This document shows positions 37,849 through 46,578 of a stretch of 64,000 nt of DNA, piece by piece. Made by a program: the position numbers and the translations under genes. Origin of the DNA: Candidatus Binatia bacterium (GTDB taxonomy: Bacteria; Desulfobacterota; Binatia; UBA12015); assembly GCA_029248525.1 (NCBI GenBank), contig JAQWJE010000049.1, positions 613,836-677,835 of the forward strand. Direction: 5' to 3'. The notes beneath the pieces were generated by a model. The model saw only the letters and a list, made by a program, of their open reading frames with translations, was not told the DNA's origin and ran no database searches. Each line of letters opens with the position of its first letter. Position 1 is the first letter of the stretch.

Positions 37849-39105
37849 TCAAAGGGCTCGATGGCCAATATCGCGCCGGAACTGAAGGCCCGGCCAGGAA
37901 ATCTTGTCGCACGCTTCGTAGGCTCTTGCGACCGCTTCGCCGATGGAGTCCCCCAGGGCCGTGACTCCGAGCACGCGGCCGCCCGCGGTTTCCACGGTGC
38001 CGTCCGGTCCGTCCTTGGTCCCTGCGTGAAAAACAAAGGAATCTTCAACCTCTGCGGCTTGTTCGAGCCCGTGAATCGTATCGCCTTTGGTGGGGGTCCC
38101 CGGGTAGCCAGCCGCGGCGATGACCACGCAGGCTGCGGGCCGGGGGTCCCATTCAATCGAAATTTGGTCGAGATGCCCGTCGATCACAGCATCGATGAGG
38201 TCGATCAGATCGGTACGCAGACGCATCATCAAAGGTTGGCACTCGGGATCCCCGAACCGAACGTTGAACTCAAGGACTCGGATTCTTCCCTCATGGATCA
38301 TCAATCCGGCGTAGAGAACGCCTTTGAAGATAATCCCGCGGGCACGCAGTGCCGCGACTACGGGTTCGCAGACCTCGCGCGTTGCCTTTTCGAAGATTTC
38401 TTCGGTGACTATCGGTGCGGGGGAGTATGCGCCCATGCCACCCGTATTGGGGCCTGTGTCGCCTTCACCGATCCGTTTATGATCTTGCGAGGAAGCGAGA
38501 GGGAGGACGTTCTTGCCATCGACCAGAGCGATGAAGGAGGCTTCTTCTCCGAGGAGCATTTCCTCGATCACCACCCGCGCTCCGGCATCGCCAAAGGCAT
38601 TATCGACCATGGCTTCGTCTACGGCCTGATGGGCTTCATCCGTGGTGGCGCAGACGGTGACGCCTTTGCCGGCAGCCAGTCCATCGGCCTTGACCACGAT
38701 CGGAGCGCCTCGTTCCTTGATATAGGCGTGTGCTGCGGCTGCATCGACAAAGGTCCCGTGTGCAGCGGTGTCGACGCCCGCTTCCAGCAGAATTTCCTTG
38801 GTAAAGGCTTTGCTTTCCTCCAGCCGCGCTCCCTCGCGTCCGGGGCCGAAGATCCGCAGCCCGCGGGACTCGAAAAGGTCCACGATGCCTTCGGTCAGAG
38901 GTGCTTCAGGGCCCACAACGGTCAGGTCGACCCCTTCTTTTTCCGCAAATGCCGCGAGCTCCTCGGCATCCAGACCTCCGGGCACGTTGCCCGTTGTCCC
39001 ACCATTTCCGGGGCGACACAAAACCTGAGTCACCCTCGGGGATTGGCTGATCTTCCAGGCCAGAGCATGCTCACGGCCGCCGCCGCCGATAATGAGTACC
39101 TTCAT
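37849..39105 (-). CDS. purD: Phosphoribosylamine-glycine ligase
   Basis: 418 residues, ATP-grasp. It begins [28 protein letters not shown] and [11 protein letters not shown] are diagnostic. It joins glycine to phosphoribosylamine in purine synthesis. The start at 39105 is one base after the purH stop; the longer open frame upstream lies within purH. Confidence 0.96.
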   Translation of the reverse strand: MKVLIIGGGGREHALAWKISQSPRVTQVLCRPGNGGTTGNVPGGLDAEELAAFAEKEGVDLTVVGPEAPLTEGIVDLFESRGLRIFGPGREGARLEESKAFTKEILLEAGVDTAAHGTFVDAAAAHAYIKERGAPIVVKADGLAAGKGVTVCATTDEAHQAVDEAMVDNAFGDAGARVVIEEMLLGEEASFIALVDGKNVLPLASSQDHKRIGEGDTGPNTGGMGAYSPAPIVTEEIFEKATREVCEPVVAALRARGIIFKGVLYAGLMIHEGRIRVLEFNVRFGDPECQPLMMRLRTDLIDLIDAVIDGHLDQISIEWDPRPAACVVIAAAGYPGTPTKGDTIHGLEQAAEVEDSFVFHAGTKDGPDGTVETAGGRVLGVTALGDSIGEAVARAYEACDKISWPGLQFRRDIGHRAL

Positions 39106-39106
39106 T

Positions 39107-40666
39107 TCAGTGCCGGAAATGCCGGGCGCCGGTAAGCACCATGCTGACGTCGCGCTGGTCGGCGAGTTCGATTGCGGCATCATCCCGCACGCTGCCGCCT
39201 GGCTGCACGACTGAGGTGGCCCCCGCATCGAGAGCCAGGGCCACTCCGTCCGGGAAAGGGAAGAATGCGTCGCTGGCGATTGTGCTACCGGCGAGCGAAA
39301 GTCCTTGCCGTTGGGCGGATTCGATCGCGATGCGCACGGCATCTACCCGAGACGTCTGTCCGCCGCCGACGCCCAGAGTTCGATCGGCGGTACAGAAAAC
39401 GATCGCATTGGACTTGATATGCTTCACGACGCGCCAGCCAAAGTCCATCGCCTGAAGTTCGGTTGCGGAAGGCGCCTTGCGCGTCGCTACATTTGAGGTG
39501 TGGACGTCTTCCACGCTCTGGTCTCGTTCCTGCACCAACCAGCCTCCGAAGACCCGACGAATATCCGCCTCGTCGGTAGGCGTCGCGGCGACATTCCAAC
39601 GCATCAAGCGACGGTTTTTCTTTTTCTGCAAAAGAGAAAGTGCTTCTTCGGTGAAATCGGGAGCGATGAGGACCTCGGTGAAAATTTCATCGACGGTCTC
39701 GGCCAGTTGCAGATCCCACGTCTGGTTGCAGATCAGAATACCGCCAAATGGAGATTCCGGATCTGTGGCAAAAGCTTTTTCATAAGCCTCTCTGGGGTTG
39801 GCGCCGGCACCGACGCCACATGGAGTATTGTGCTTGAGGATCGCGACGACCGCACGTTTCTCCTGTTGGAAATCGCTCATCAATCGCAAGGCCGCGTCGA
39901 TGTCCACGATATTATTATAGGAGAGTTCCTTGCCGTGTAGTTGCTCGAGAAGTTCGCTGAGGTTCCCGTAAAGAGCTGCTTTCTGTGCAGGGTTTTCGCC
40001 GTAGCGCAGGTTGGCCTCGCGGGTCAGCGGGAGATGCAGCGTTTCTCCGAAGGGCTCGTCGGCGCTGGTCTGCAGGTTGCCCAGATAATCGGCAATCATG
40101 CCATCGTACGCCGCGGTCGCTGCGTAGACCTTGCGGGCCAGGGTGGCTCGCGTTTCGTGGGTGGTCGCGCCTCCGCTCGCTTTCATCTCATCGAGAACGA
40201 CGGCGTAGTCTGCGGGATCAACCAGGACGGTTACCGCCTCATGGTTTTTGGCCGCCGAACGGAGCATCGAGGGACCGCCGATATCGATATTTTCGATGGC
40301 TTCCTCAAGAGTGCAGCCGCGAGCGGTGACCTCTGCGAAGGGGTAGAGATTGACGCAGACGAGATCGATCGGAGGAATATCGTGCTCGGCCATGGCAGCC
40401 TGATGGCTGTCCAGATCACGCCGTCCGAGAAGGCCCCCGTGGATTTTGGGGTGGAGCGTTTTGACCCGCCCATCCATCATTTCGGGGAAGCCGGTATGCT
40501 CCGAAACTTCTTTGACTTCCAGTCCGGCCTCCCGCAGCATTTTCGCGGTACCGCCGGTCGAGAGCAGTTCCACGTTATGGGCGGCGAGGCCCTGAGCCAA
40601 TTCCAGGACACCATTTTTGTCGCTTACGGAGAGCAGGGCTCTCCGGATCGGGGCGTTCGAACTCAT
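39107..40666 (-). CDS. purH: Bifunctional AICAR formyltransferase / IMP cyclohydrolase
   Basis: 519 residues, the last two steps of IMP synthesis. The N-terminal cyclohydrolase ([31 protein letters not shown]) is followed by the formyltransferase ([35 protein letters not shown]). Full length, no lesions. Sits between alr (15-base gap) and purD. Confidence 0.96.
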   Translation of the reverse strand: MSSNAPIRRALLSVSDKNGVLELAQGLAAHNVELLSTGGTAKMLREAGLEVKEVSEHTGFPEMMDGRVKTLHPKIHGGLLGRRDLDSHQAAMAEHDIPPIDLVCVNLYPFAEVTARGCTLEEAIENIDIGGPSMLRSAAKNHEAVTVLVDPADYAVVLDEMKASGGATTHETRATLARKVYAATAAYDGMIADYLGNLQTSADEPFGETLHLPLTREANLRYGENPAQKAALYGNLSELLEQLHGKELSYNNIVDIDAALRLMSDFQQEKRAVVAILKHNTPCGVGAGANPREAYEKAFATDPESPFGGILICNQTWDLQLAETVDEIFTEVLIAPDFTEEALSLLQKKKNRRLMRWNVAATPTDEADIRRVFGGWLVQERDQSVEDVHTSNVATRKAPSATELQAMDFGWRVVKHIKSNAIVFCTADRTLGVGGGQTSRVDAVRIAIESAQRQGLSLAGSTIASDAFFPFPDGVALALDAGATSVVQPGGSVRDDAAIELADQRDVSMVLTGARHFRH

Positions 40667-40681
40667 CTGCCTTGTCTCTCC

Positions 40682-41827
40682 TCAACCAAAGGGTTCAATA
40701 TAGGTGCGTGGGACGGTGTTCCCGACGCGGGTCAATAACTCGTAGCCAATCGTACCGGCACGCTCGGCAAGTTCCATTACATCGGGAGCACCTTCCGCGG
40801 TGCCACCCCATAAAGTGACTTCATCTCCCGGTTTGACGCTGCCGGCAGCTGTCACATCGATCATTGTCTGGTCCATCGAGATGGTGCCCACGACGGGTGC
40901 CAGGCGACCGCGGATCATCGTATACCCGCGGTTGGAAAGAGAGCGCAGGTAGCCCTGGCCGTAGCCGATGGGGAGGACCGCGATCCGGCTGTCGCGCGGG
41001 GCACGCCAGGTGTGCCCGTAGCCAATCCCGTCGCCGGCGGTGACTTTGCGTACCTGTGCGACACGGGTGATCACTTCCATCACGGGCTTGAGAGACGCAC
41101 GCGACGCATAGCCGGGGTGGGGCAGTCCGCCGTAGAGGGCGATTCCCGTCCGGACCATATCGAGATGGGTACCGTTCTCGGCAAACAGGCCGGCGCTTCC
41201 CGCGAGATGCCGCATCGGCAGGGGAATGCCGAGCCTGGAAAGATTTTCGCAGGCGGCCAGAAGTTCGACCTTCTGGGCCTCGTGACTCTCGTGTCCCGGG
41301 CTGTCACCGTGGGCAAGGTGGGAATAGGCTCCTGCGACCACAAGACCGCTGCCGTCGAGGAGTTTGGGCAGGCCGGCGAGTTCAGCCGGAGAAAAACCGA
41401 TGCGGCGCATGCCGGTGTCAATTTTCAGGTGGACCGGCAAGCGTTGGTCCTTGTCGACGACTTCGCGCAGGGTTCGAGCGGCATCCACGGAGCCCAGAGT
41501 CGCGGTCAGCCCGAGGCGAATCGCTTCGGAGGTCTCGGCGGCTGTGAGGTCTCCAAAAACAAGAATCTTGCTCGGAATCCCTGCGTCGCGCAGCTGAGAG
41601 GCTTCCTCAACCGAGGCGACGGCAAGTACCTCGACGCCGCAGCGGACGAGGTGCCGAGCGACGGGCACGGCCCCGTGGCCGTAGGCATCGGCTTTGACCA
41701 CGGCGCAGAGCTGCACGCCCGGCCCCGTGATGCGTCGGATTTCAGCTGTATTGTGGGAGAGGGCTGCCAGATCGATTCTCGCGACCGCGCGTCGGTTTCC
41801 CAACCCTTTTGCGGTGCGATCTGCCAT
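40682..41827 (-). CDS. alr: Alanine racemase
   Basis: 381 residues. The PLP Lys is in AVVKADAYGHG; IDTGMRRIGF and the GYGHTWRAP segment with the catalytic Tyr follow. It supplies D-alanine for peptidoglycan. ATG 41827 is chosen; an alternative start at 41860 adds 11 unconserved residues. Divergent from thiS. Confidence 0.94.
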   Translation of the reverse strand: MADRTAKGLGNRRAVARIDLAALSHNTAEIRRITGPGVQLCAVVKADAYGHGAVPVARHLVRCGVEVLAVASVEEASQLRDAGIPSKILVFGDLTAAETSEAIRLGLTATLGSVDAARTLREVVDKDQRLPVHLKIDTGMRRIGFSPAELAGLPKLLDGSGLVVAGAYSHLAHGDSPGHESHEAQKVELLAACENLSRLGIPLPMRHLAGSAGLFAENGTHLDMVRTGIALYGGLPHPGYASRASLKPVMEVITRVAQVRKVTAGDGIGYGHTWRAPRDSRIAVLPIGYGQGYLRSLSNRGYTMIRGRLAPVVGTISMDQTMIDVTAAGSVKPGDEVTLWGGTAEGAPDVMELAERAGTIGYELLTRVGNTVPRTYIEPFG

Positions 41828-41965
41828 CGCGAGACCTGAAGACGCCTGAGCCACGTGCAAAACTACTCACCCAGACGCCCCTTGTAAAGATGGACAGACG
41901 GCCTTCGTTGGAGGAATTTGGGTCGGGAAGTTGCACTTTTTTGCGAGACTCCTAGGCTTCTCTAC

Positions 41966-42166
41966 GTGGAGCTCCAATTAAACGGCGAGAGTCGAACCTT
42001 CCCGGAAGGGATTTCGCTGGTCGACCTGATTGTGCACCTGGATCTTGCCGACCGCCGCGTTGCGGTGGAATGTAACCGTGAAATCATACCTCGAGATCGC
42101 CATGCGGAGCATATTCTTGTCGCAGGCGATATTGTCGAGGTTGTACAATTTGTGGGTGGGGGATGA
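41966..42166 (+). CDS. thiS: Sulfur carrier protein ThiS
   Basis: 66 residues from a GTG start, a ubiquitin-like fold ending in the required Gly-Gly (QFVGGG), where the thiocarboxylate forms for thiazole synthesis. It overlaps thiG by 4 bases. The 138-base gap to alr shows no TPP riboswitch that I can recognise. Confidence 0.92.
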   Translation: MELQLNGESRTFPEGISLVDLIVHLDLADRRVAVECNREIIPRDRHAEHILVAGDIVEVVQFVGGG

Positions 42167-42954
42167 ATTCGGAAGACCAAATCGAGGATCCGCTGGTCAT
42201 TGGTGATCGGACTTTTTCTTCACGTCTGATTGTGGGCACCGGCAAATACAAGGATTTTACCGAGACCCGGCAGGCGATTGAGGCCAGCGGGGCCGAAATG
42301 GTCACCGTCGCGGTGCGGCGCGTAAACATCACGGATCCGGGCAAGGAGAACCTTCTCGATTACCTCCCTCTGGATCGATACACCATCCTGCCCAACACGG
42401 CGGGTTGTTTTACCGCGGACGAGGCCATCCGTACCGCGATGCTGGCTCGCGAGGCGGGTGTCGGTAATCTCGTGAAGGTCGAGGTCCTGGGCGACGAAAA
42501 GACGCTCTTCCCGGATGTGCCCGCGACTCTGGAGGCCTCAGAGAAACTGGTTCAGGAAGGTTTCGTTGTGTTGCCGTATATCACGGATGATCCAATCACC
42601 TGTCGCAAGCTGGAAGATATGGGCTGTGCCGCGGTGATGCCTCTGGCGGCACCCATCGGTTCGGGTCTGGGGATTCGAAATCCATACAACCTGCGGATCA
42701 TTGTGGAGCATGCATCGGTTCCCGTCATCGTCGATGCGGGCGTTGGCTGCGCTTCGGATACCGCCAAGGTTTTCGAGTTGGGCTGTGATGCCGTGTTGAT
42801 GAATACGGCGATCGCGGGCGCAGACGACCCGGTTGGCATGGCTCGGGCGATGAAGTTGGCGGTCGAGGCGGGACGAGCCTCGCATCGAGCGGGTCGTATT
42901 CCGCGGAAGCTGTATGCCACGGCTTCCAGTCCCATCGAGGGGATGCTCGACTGA
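42163..42954 (+). CDS. thiG: Thiazole synthase
   Basis: 263 residues, a TIM barrel that builds the thiazole phosphate from deoxyxylulose phosphate, dehydroglycine and ThiS thiocarboxylate. [29 protein letters not shown]-like ILPNTAGC and [12 protein letters not shown] are diagnostic. No thiF, thiH or thiO is adjacent. Confidence 0.96.
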   Translation: MNSEDQIEDPLVIGDRTFSSRLIVGTGKYKDFTETRQAIEASGAEMVTVAVRRVNITDPGKENLLDYLPLDRYTILPNTAGCFTADEAIRTAMLAREAGVGNLVKVEVLGDEKTLFPDVPATLEASEKLVQEGFVVLPYITDDPITCRKLEDMGCAAVMPLAAPIGSGLGIRNPYNLRIIVEHASVPVIVDAGVGCASDTAKVFELGCDAVLMNTAIAGADDPVGMARAMKLAVEAGRASHRAGRIPRKLYATASSPIEGMLD

Positions 42955-42980
42955 GTGGCTCCCGCCAAGCTTCGGGTGTG

Positions 42981-43613
42981 ATGTTGGTCACGGACCGGCG
43001 GCGGTTCCCGACACCAAAGCCGGATGAGGGCATCGCTCGCGCCGAAGCGGAAGTGATCGAAGAGATCCTCGGCAGGGGGGTCGGAATCGTGCAATTGCGG
43101 GAGAAGGATCTCGATGGGGCAGCGCTCCTGCGCCGGGCATTGCGGTTGCGCCAGATATGCGATGCGCATGGAGCTCGTTTGGTCGTGAACGGACGCGTGG
43201 ATGTGGCGGTGGCGGCCTCGGCTGATGGCGTACATTTGCCGGTGGGAGGCGTCTCCGTGCCGGACGCCCGACGGCTTCTGCCGCGCGGGGCTCTGGTCGG
43301 ATGTTCCGTCCATCACCAGGAGGAACTCTCTCGCGTGGGAGACGCAGATTACGTGATTTTCGGCCCGATCTTCGAGACGCCGAGCAAGCCCGGGTACGGA
43401 CCGGCACGGGGACCGGCCGGGCTGCGGGCGATGGTGGCCAGCGCGGCGATGCCTGTTTTGGCGATCGGCGGCATCGGGCCCGAGAACGCAGCCTGCGTAT
43501 GGGAAGCGGGGGCGGCCGGGATCGCGATGATGGGTGCGCCTCTGGCCAACCCGGCCTGCCTTGACTCGCTCGAGTTCCGCAAGCGCCGTTCGCTTTTCAA
43601 TCGAGAGGCTTGA
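42981..43613 (+). CDS. thiE: Thiamine-phosphate synthase
   Basis: 210 residues, joins the thiazole and pyrimidine halves of thiamine. MLVTDRRRFP, VQLREKDLDG, GPIFETPSKPG and LAIGGIGPEN are typical. A GTG one codon upstream may be used instead. The last 17 bases overlap the convergent carbonic anhydrase. Confidence 0.92.
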   Translation: MLVTDRRRFPTPKPDEGIARAEAEVIEEILGRGVGIVQLREKDLDGAALLRRALRLRQICDAHGARLVVNGRVDVAVAASADGVHLPVGGVSVPDARRLLPRGALVGCSVHHQEELSRVGDADYVIFGPIFETPSKPGYGPARGPAGLRAMVASAAMPVLAIGGIGPENAACVWEAGAAGIAMMGAPLANPACLDSLEFRKRRSLFNREA

Positions 43614-44196
43614 AATCAACCTGACCTGTAGCCGGGTCGTAGAGGGCCGCGGCGATTCGCACCACGCCTCGCCTGGATGCTTCCGCGAGGACAGGACTCT
43701 GGTCCACGAGCGCCTGACAGGTTCCGGCGATATTTGCGCGGATCGCCGTTTTTGAATCCTCGATGCCTTTGACTCGCGGTCGAATCGCGCGGACGATTTC
43801 GCCGAGATGTCCCGGCGGTGTTTCCGAACCTTGCGCAGCGGCGACTGCGGCACACGAGACGTGCCCCATAACGACGAGCAGAGGAACGTGGAGCTCCAGC
43901 ACGGCGAGTTCCAGACTACCCAGAGTTGATGAGGACTCGCCGACGTTTCCGCCCTCGCGGATAACGAAGAGCGCACCGAGAAGCTCGTCGAAGACAATTT
44001 CGGGAGCGACGCGCGAGTCGGCGCAGGTAAGCACCGCGGCAAAGGGGCTCTGACCGGATGCATTGCGTGCGCGCATCGTTTCAAGATCGGCGGCACTCAC
44101 AGCTCGTCGCGCACCTGTGGCGAAACGTTGGTTGCCGTCGACCAGCATTTGCAGAGCTGCGGTCGCATTGGGCGGCTTCGGATCAGATTTGGACAT
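43597..44196 (-). CDS. Beta-class carbonic anhydrase
   Basis: 199 residues. Zinc ligands C58, H112 and C115 and the Asp-Arg dyad D60/R62 are visible (LTCADSRVAPE, VMGHVSCAAV). It interconverts carbon dioxide and bicarbonate in the cytoplasm. The open frame extends 214 codons upstream but without homology and across sixA, so ATG 44196 is used. Confidence 0.92.
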   Translation of the reverse strand: MSKSDPKPPNATAALQMLVDGNQRFATGARRAVSAADLETMRARNASGQSPFAAVLTCADSRVAPEIVFDELLGALFVIREGGNVGESSSTLGSLELAVLELHVPLLVVMGHVSCAAVAAAQGSETPPGHLGEIVRAIRPRVKGIEDSKTAIRANIAGTCQALVDQSPVLAEASRRGVVRIAAALYDPATGQVDFKPLD

Positions 44197-44280
44197 AAGG
44201 ATCGCCGGAGCGTGCCATGAGCGAAAGAGACACTCAACTCTTTCCGCTGTCTTTGTCATGTGAATATGCGATGAGGGGGC

Positions 44281-44787
44281 ATGGCCGAGAGACAGATATA
44301 TTTGGTTCGTCACGGGGTGGCTGAAGATATCAGCTCGACGGGAGCAGACTTCGACCGCGCGCTGACCTCGGGCGGGGTTCGCAAGATGCACGCGGCGGCC
44401 ACGGGACTCCGGACGATCGGGGTGCAGCCCGGGATTCTCGTGGCGAGTCCCTACCGGCGGGCGCAGGAGACCGCCGCGGTGCTGGCCGACGTCCTGGCGC
44501 CGGGGCAGCGCGAAACCTGGGATGAATTGGGTTGCGGGGTGGAACCTCGGGCTGTGCTCGCCAAGATCGTCGGACTGGACCCTCGCGCGGACCTGATGCT
44601 GGTCGGCCATGAGCCCGATATGGGGGTTCTGCTCTCGCTTTTCCTCACCGGGAATACGGACGGCTTCTGGACACATTTCCGCAAGGGTGCCGTTGCCTGT
44701 ATTTCCGGCGCGAATTTGCCCCCACAGGGGCGGGCCCGGCTGGAATGGTTCGAGCGCGCGACGGTTTTGGGTCGGGTCGGGGACTGA
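44281..44787 (+). CDS. sixA: SixA-type phosphohistidine phosphatase
   Basis: 168 residues. The histidine phosphatase RHG motif (YLVRHGVAED) is near the N-terminus, with ASPYRRAQETA and the second His in LMLVGHEPDM. SixA proteins remove phosphate from phospho-His, in E. coli from the nitrogen PTS, a possible link to the PTS genes at 26923-29928. Confidence 0.88.
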   Translation: MAERQIYLVRHGVAEDISSTGADFDRALTSGGVRKMHAAATGLRTIGVQPGILVASPYRRAQETAAVLADVLAPGQRETWDELGCGVEPRAVLAKIVGLDPRADLMLVGHEPDMGVLLSLFLTGNTDGFWTHFRKGAVACISGANLPPQGRARLEWFERATVLGRVGD

Positions 44788-44899
44788 TCGCTCCGGGTCC
44801 CGGCAAGGACTCGGCAATTTGCAGAGCGCGTGGAACAATGCGATTCAAGCGGGTGTCACGGCACTTCCGTCGTGGCGAGCCACAACAATGAGGTAGGCG

Positions 44900-45328
44900 A
44901 TGTCGGAAGAACAGAAGGGGCCACTGCCGGTCGTAAAGTTTCTAAAAATTCCTTCGATGGGAGAACCCTACCTTGAGGGCCATCGTTGCGGCAATTGCGG
45001 GGCGATCTACCTTGGCGAGCGCCGGGTATGCGGCAAATGCGGGACACGTGACGAGATGGAAGCATTCCCGTTGGCCAAAACCGGAAAGCTCTACAGCTAC
45101 TCGATTGTCTACCGCTCGTTTCCGGGGATCGAGACGCCCTATATTTCGGCAATCGTCGACCTCGATGGCGGTGGGACCGTCAAGGGGAATCTGATTGATG
45201 TCGAACCGGACCCGGCCAAGGTCGAATTCGACATGCCGGTCGAGGTTGTCTTTGCCGATGCGTTGGGTCGCAAGGATAAAGAAGGCAACAGCTATTTAAG
45301 CTACTTCTTCCGCCCTCTGGCGGCCTGA
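44900..45328 (+). CDS. DUF35 zinc-ribbon/OB-fold protein, thiolase partner (first copy)
   Basis: 142 residues. An N-terminal rubredoxin-like zinc ribbon (HRCGNCGAIYLGER, then CGKCG) is followed by an OB-fold (GKLYSYSIVYRSFPGIETPY). DUF35 proteins bind acyl-CoA and pair with thiolase-fold enzymes such as Ltp2. The thiolase follows after 13 bases, with a good AGGAGAG ribosome site, so they are a two-gene unit. Confidence 0.85.
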   Translation: MSEEQKGPLPVVKFLKIPSMGEPYLEGHRCGNCGAIYLGERRVCGKCGTRDEMEAFPLAKTGKLYSYSIVYRSFPGIETPYISAIVDLDGGGTVKGNLIDVEPDPAKVEFDMPVEVVFADALGRKDKEGNSYLSYFFRPLAA

Positions 45329-45341
45329 AGAGGAGAGAACC

Positions 45342-46481
45342 ATGAGTGACGTCTATATTCTCGGAATCGATATGATTCGTTTTGGCCGTTTCCCCGATCG
45401 GGATGTGGCGGATATTGCGGCCGAATCCGCATTGGGAGCTCTCGATGATGCTGGCGTGAGTATTCATGACATCGAGGCCATGTGGTCGGGTAACCTGATG
45501 CAGGCGAATGCGATGGTCGGCCAGCGCGTCCTGCAGGAAATCGGGCAGACCGGGATTCCGGTCGTAAACTGCGCGAATGCTTGTGCCACGGGAGCGACCG
45601 CGTTCCGGGATGCATGGCTGTCGGTCAAAGCCGGAGTCTACGATCTGGTTCTGGCGGTTGGCGTGGAGCAGATGGGTCGGGGCCTTCTCGGCGGCGGTGG
45701 TGGCGGCGGTGGGATTCCCAAGGAAGGACTTCTGGGGTCCGGGACGATGCCCGCTATTTTTGCAGAAGCGGGGATGGAGCACGCTCGCAAATATGGAACG
45801 ACATTCGAACAATTCGCCAAGGTTTCAGTGAAAAATCATCATCATTCCACGATGAATCCAAAGGCGATGTATCAGAAGGAAACGCCGCTCGATGAGGTGA
45901 TGGGCGCGGAGATGATCTCCTACCCCAATACCAAATTGATGTGTTCCGTGAATGTGGATGGATCGGCTGCTGCAGTGATTGCTTCGGAGAAAAAAGCCAA
46001 GGAGCTTGGCCTGGGCCGTGCCGTGAAGGTGCGAGCATCGGTGATGACCAGCGATCCGTTTACCGATCGTGATCTGACCATGCCGGATGTGAATACCTGC
46101 ACACGAAACGCCGCCGCCGCCGCATACAAGATGGCGGGATGCGGCCCTGAGGACATCAACCTGGTCGAGTTGCACGATTGCTTCGCGACAGCGGAAATCC
46201 TCCACTATGAGAACCTGGGTCTTTGCAAGGATGGTGAAGCCGGACGCCTGATCGATGAAGGCGAGACGGCCCATGGCGGCCGCGTTCCGGTAAATATGTC
46301 AGGGGGACTGCTCTCGAAGGGCCACCCTCTCGGCGCTACCGGGATCGCCAATATCTATGAGGTCTCGACCCACCTTCGCGGCGAGGCCGGTAAGCGTCAG
46401 GTCGAGGGCGCCCGAATGGGTATGACCCATGTGATCGGCCTGGGTTCGGCCTGCGCCATTCATATTCTGGAAAAGACCTGA
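45342..46481 (+). CDS. Thiolase-family protein with catalytic Cys
   Basis: 379 residues of the SCP-x/lipid-transfer thiolase group. The nucleophile is C81 in NACATGATAF; LHDCFATAE and LLSKGHPLGATG give the catalytic His residues. A Gly-rich loop (residues 113-121) is unusual. Probably cleaves or forms a beta-keto or beta-hydroxy acyl-CoA with its DUF35 partner. A strong terminator follows. Confidence 0.87.
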   Translation: MSDVYILGIDMIRFGRFPDRDVADIAAESALGALDDAGVSIHDIEAMWSGNLMQANAMVGQRVLQEIGQTGIPVVNCANACATGATAFRDAWLSVKAGVYDLVLAVGVEQMGRGLLGGGGGGGGIPKEGLLGSGTMPAIFAEAGMEHARKYGTTFEQFAKVSVKNHHHSTMNPKAMYQKETPLDEVMGAEMISYPNTKLMCSVNVDGSAAAVIASEKKAKELGLGRAVKVRASVMTSDPFTDRDLTMPDVNTCTRNAAAAAYKMAGCGPEDINLVELHDCFATAEILHYENLGLCKDGEAGRLIDEGETAHGGRVPVNMSGGLLSKGHPLGATGIANIYEVSTHLRGEAGKRQVEGARMGMTHVIGLGSACAIHILEKT

Positions 46482-46548
46482 GCTGGCTATGCCCTGAGCC
46501 TTCCGGGAAGGGCGTGCGGGGTTCAGACAAATCCAGGCTGAAGATCGA

Positions 46549-46578
46549 GGGCGCGGGAAATATCCCGCGCCCTTTTTT
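46549..46578 (+). terminator. Rho-independent terminator after the thiolase gene
   Basis: A perfect 10-bp GC-rich stem (GGGCGCGGGA / TCCCGCGCCC), a 4-base AATA loop and six T. It lies 67 bases after the thiolase stop and reaches the stop codon of the convergent exonuclease fusion. Confidence 0.92.

Noticed and set aside
37810-39135. 441-codon open frame on the plus strand
   Set aside because: It is antisense to purD and tsaC, both strongly conserved; the peptide has no homology and the frame is a shadow of high-GC codon use.
41931-41958. Promoter TTGCAC-N16-TAGGCT before thiS, implying a leaderless transcript
   Set aside because: Both hexamers match poorly and no second example supports leaderless starts here.
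41828-41965. TPP riboswitch upstream of thiSGE
   Set aside because: No recognisable THI-box elements (CTGAGA, ACCTGATCTG-like) in the gap.
42552-44096. 514-codon open frame on the minus strand
   Set aside because: It is antisense to thiG and thiE and crosses the start of carbonic anhydrase; the peptide is Pro/Arg-rich and without a ribosome site.
46549-46578. Bidirectional terminator
   Set aside because: The minus strand has no T-tract after the hairpin, so it is assigned to the plus strand only.
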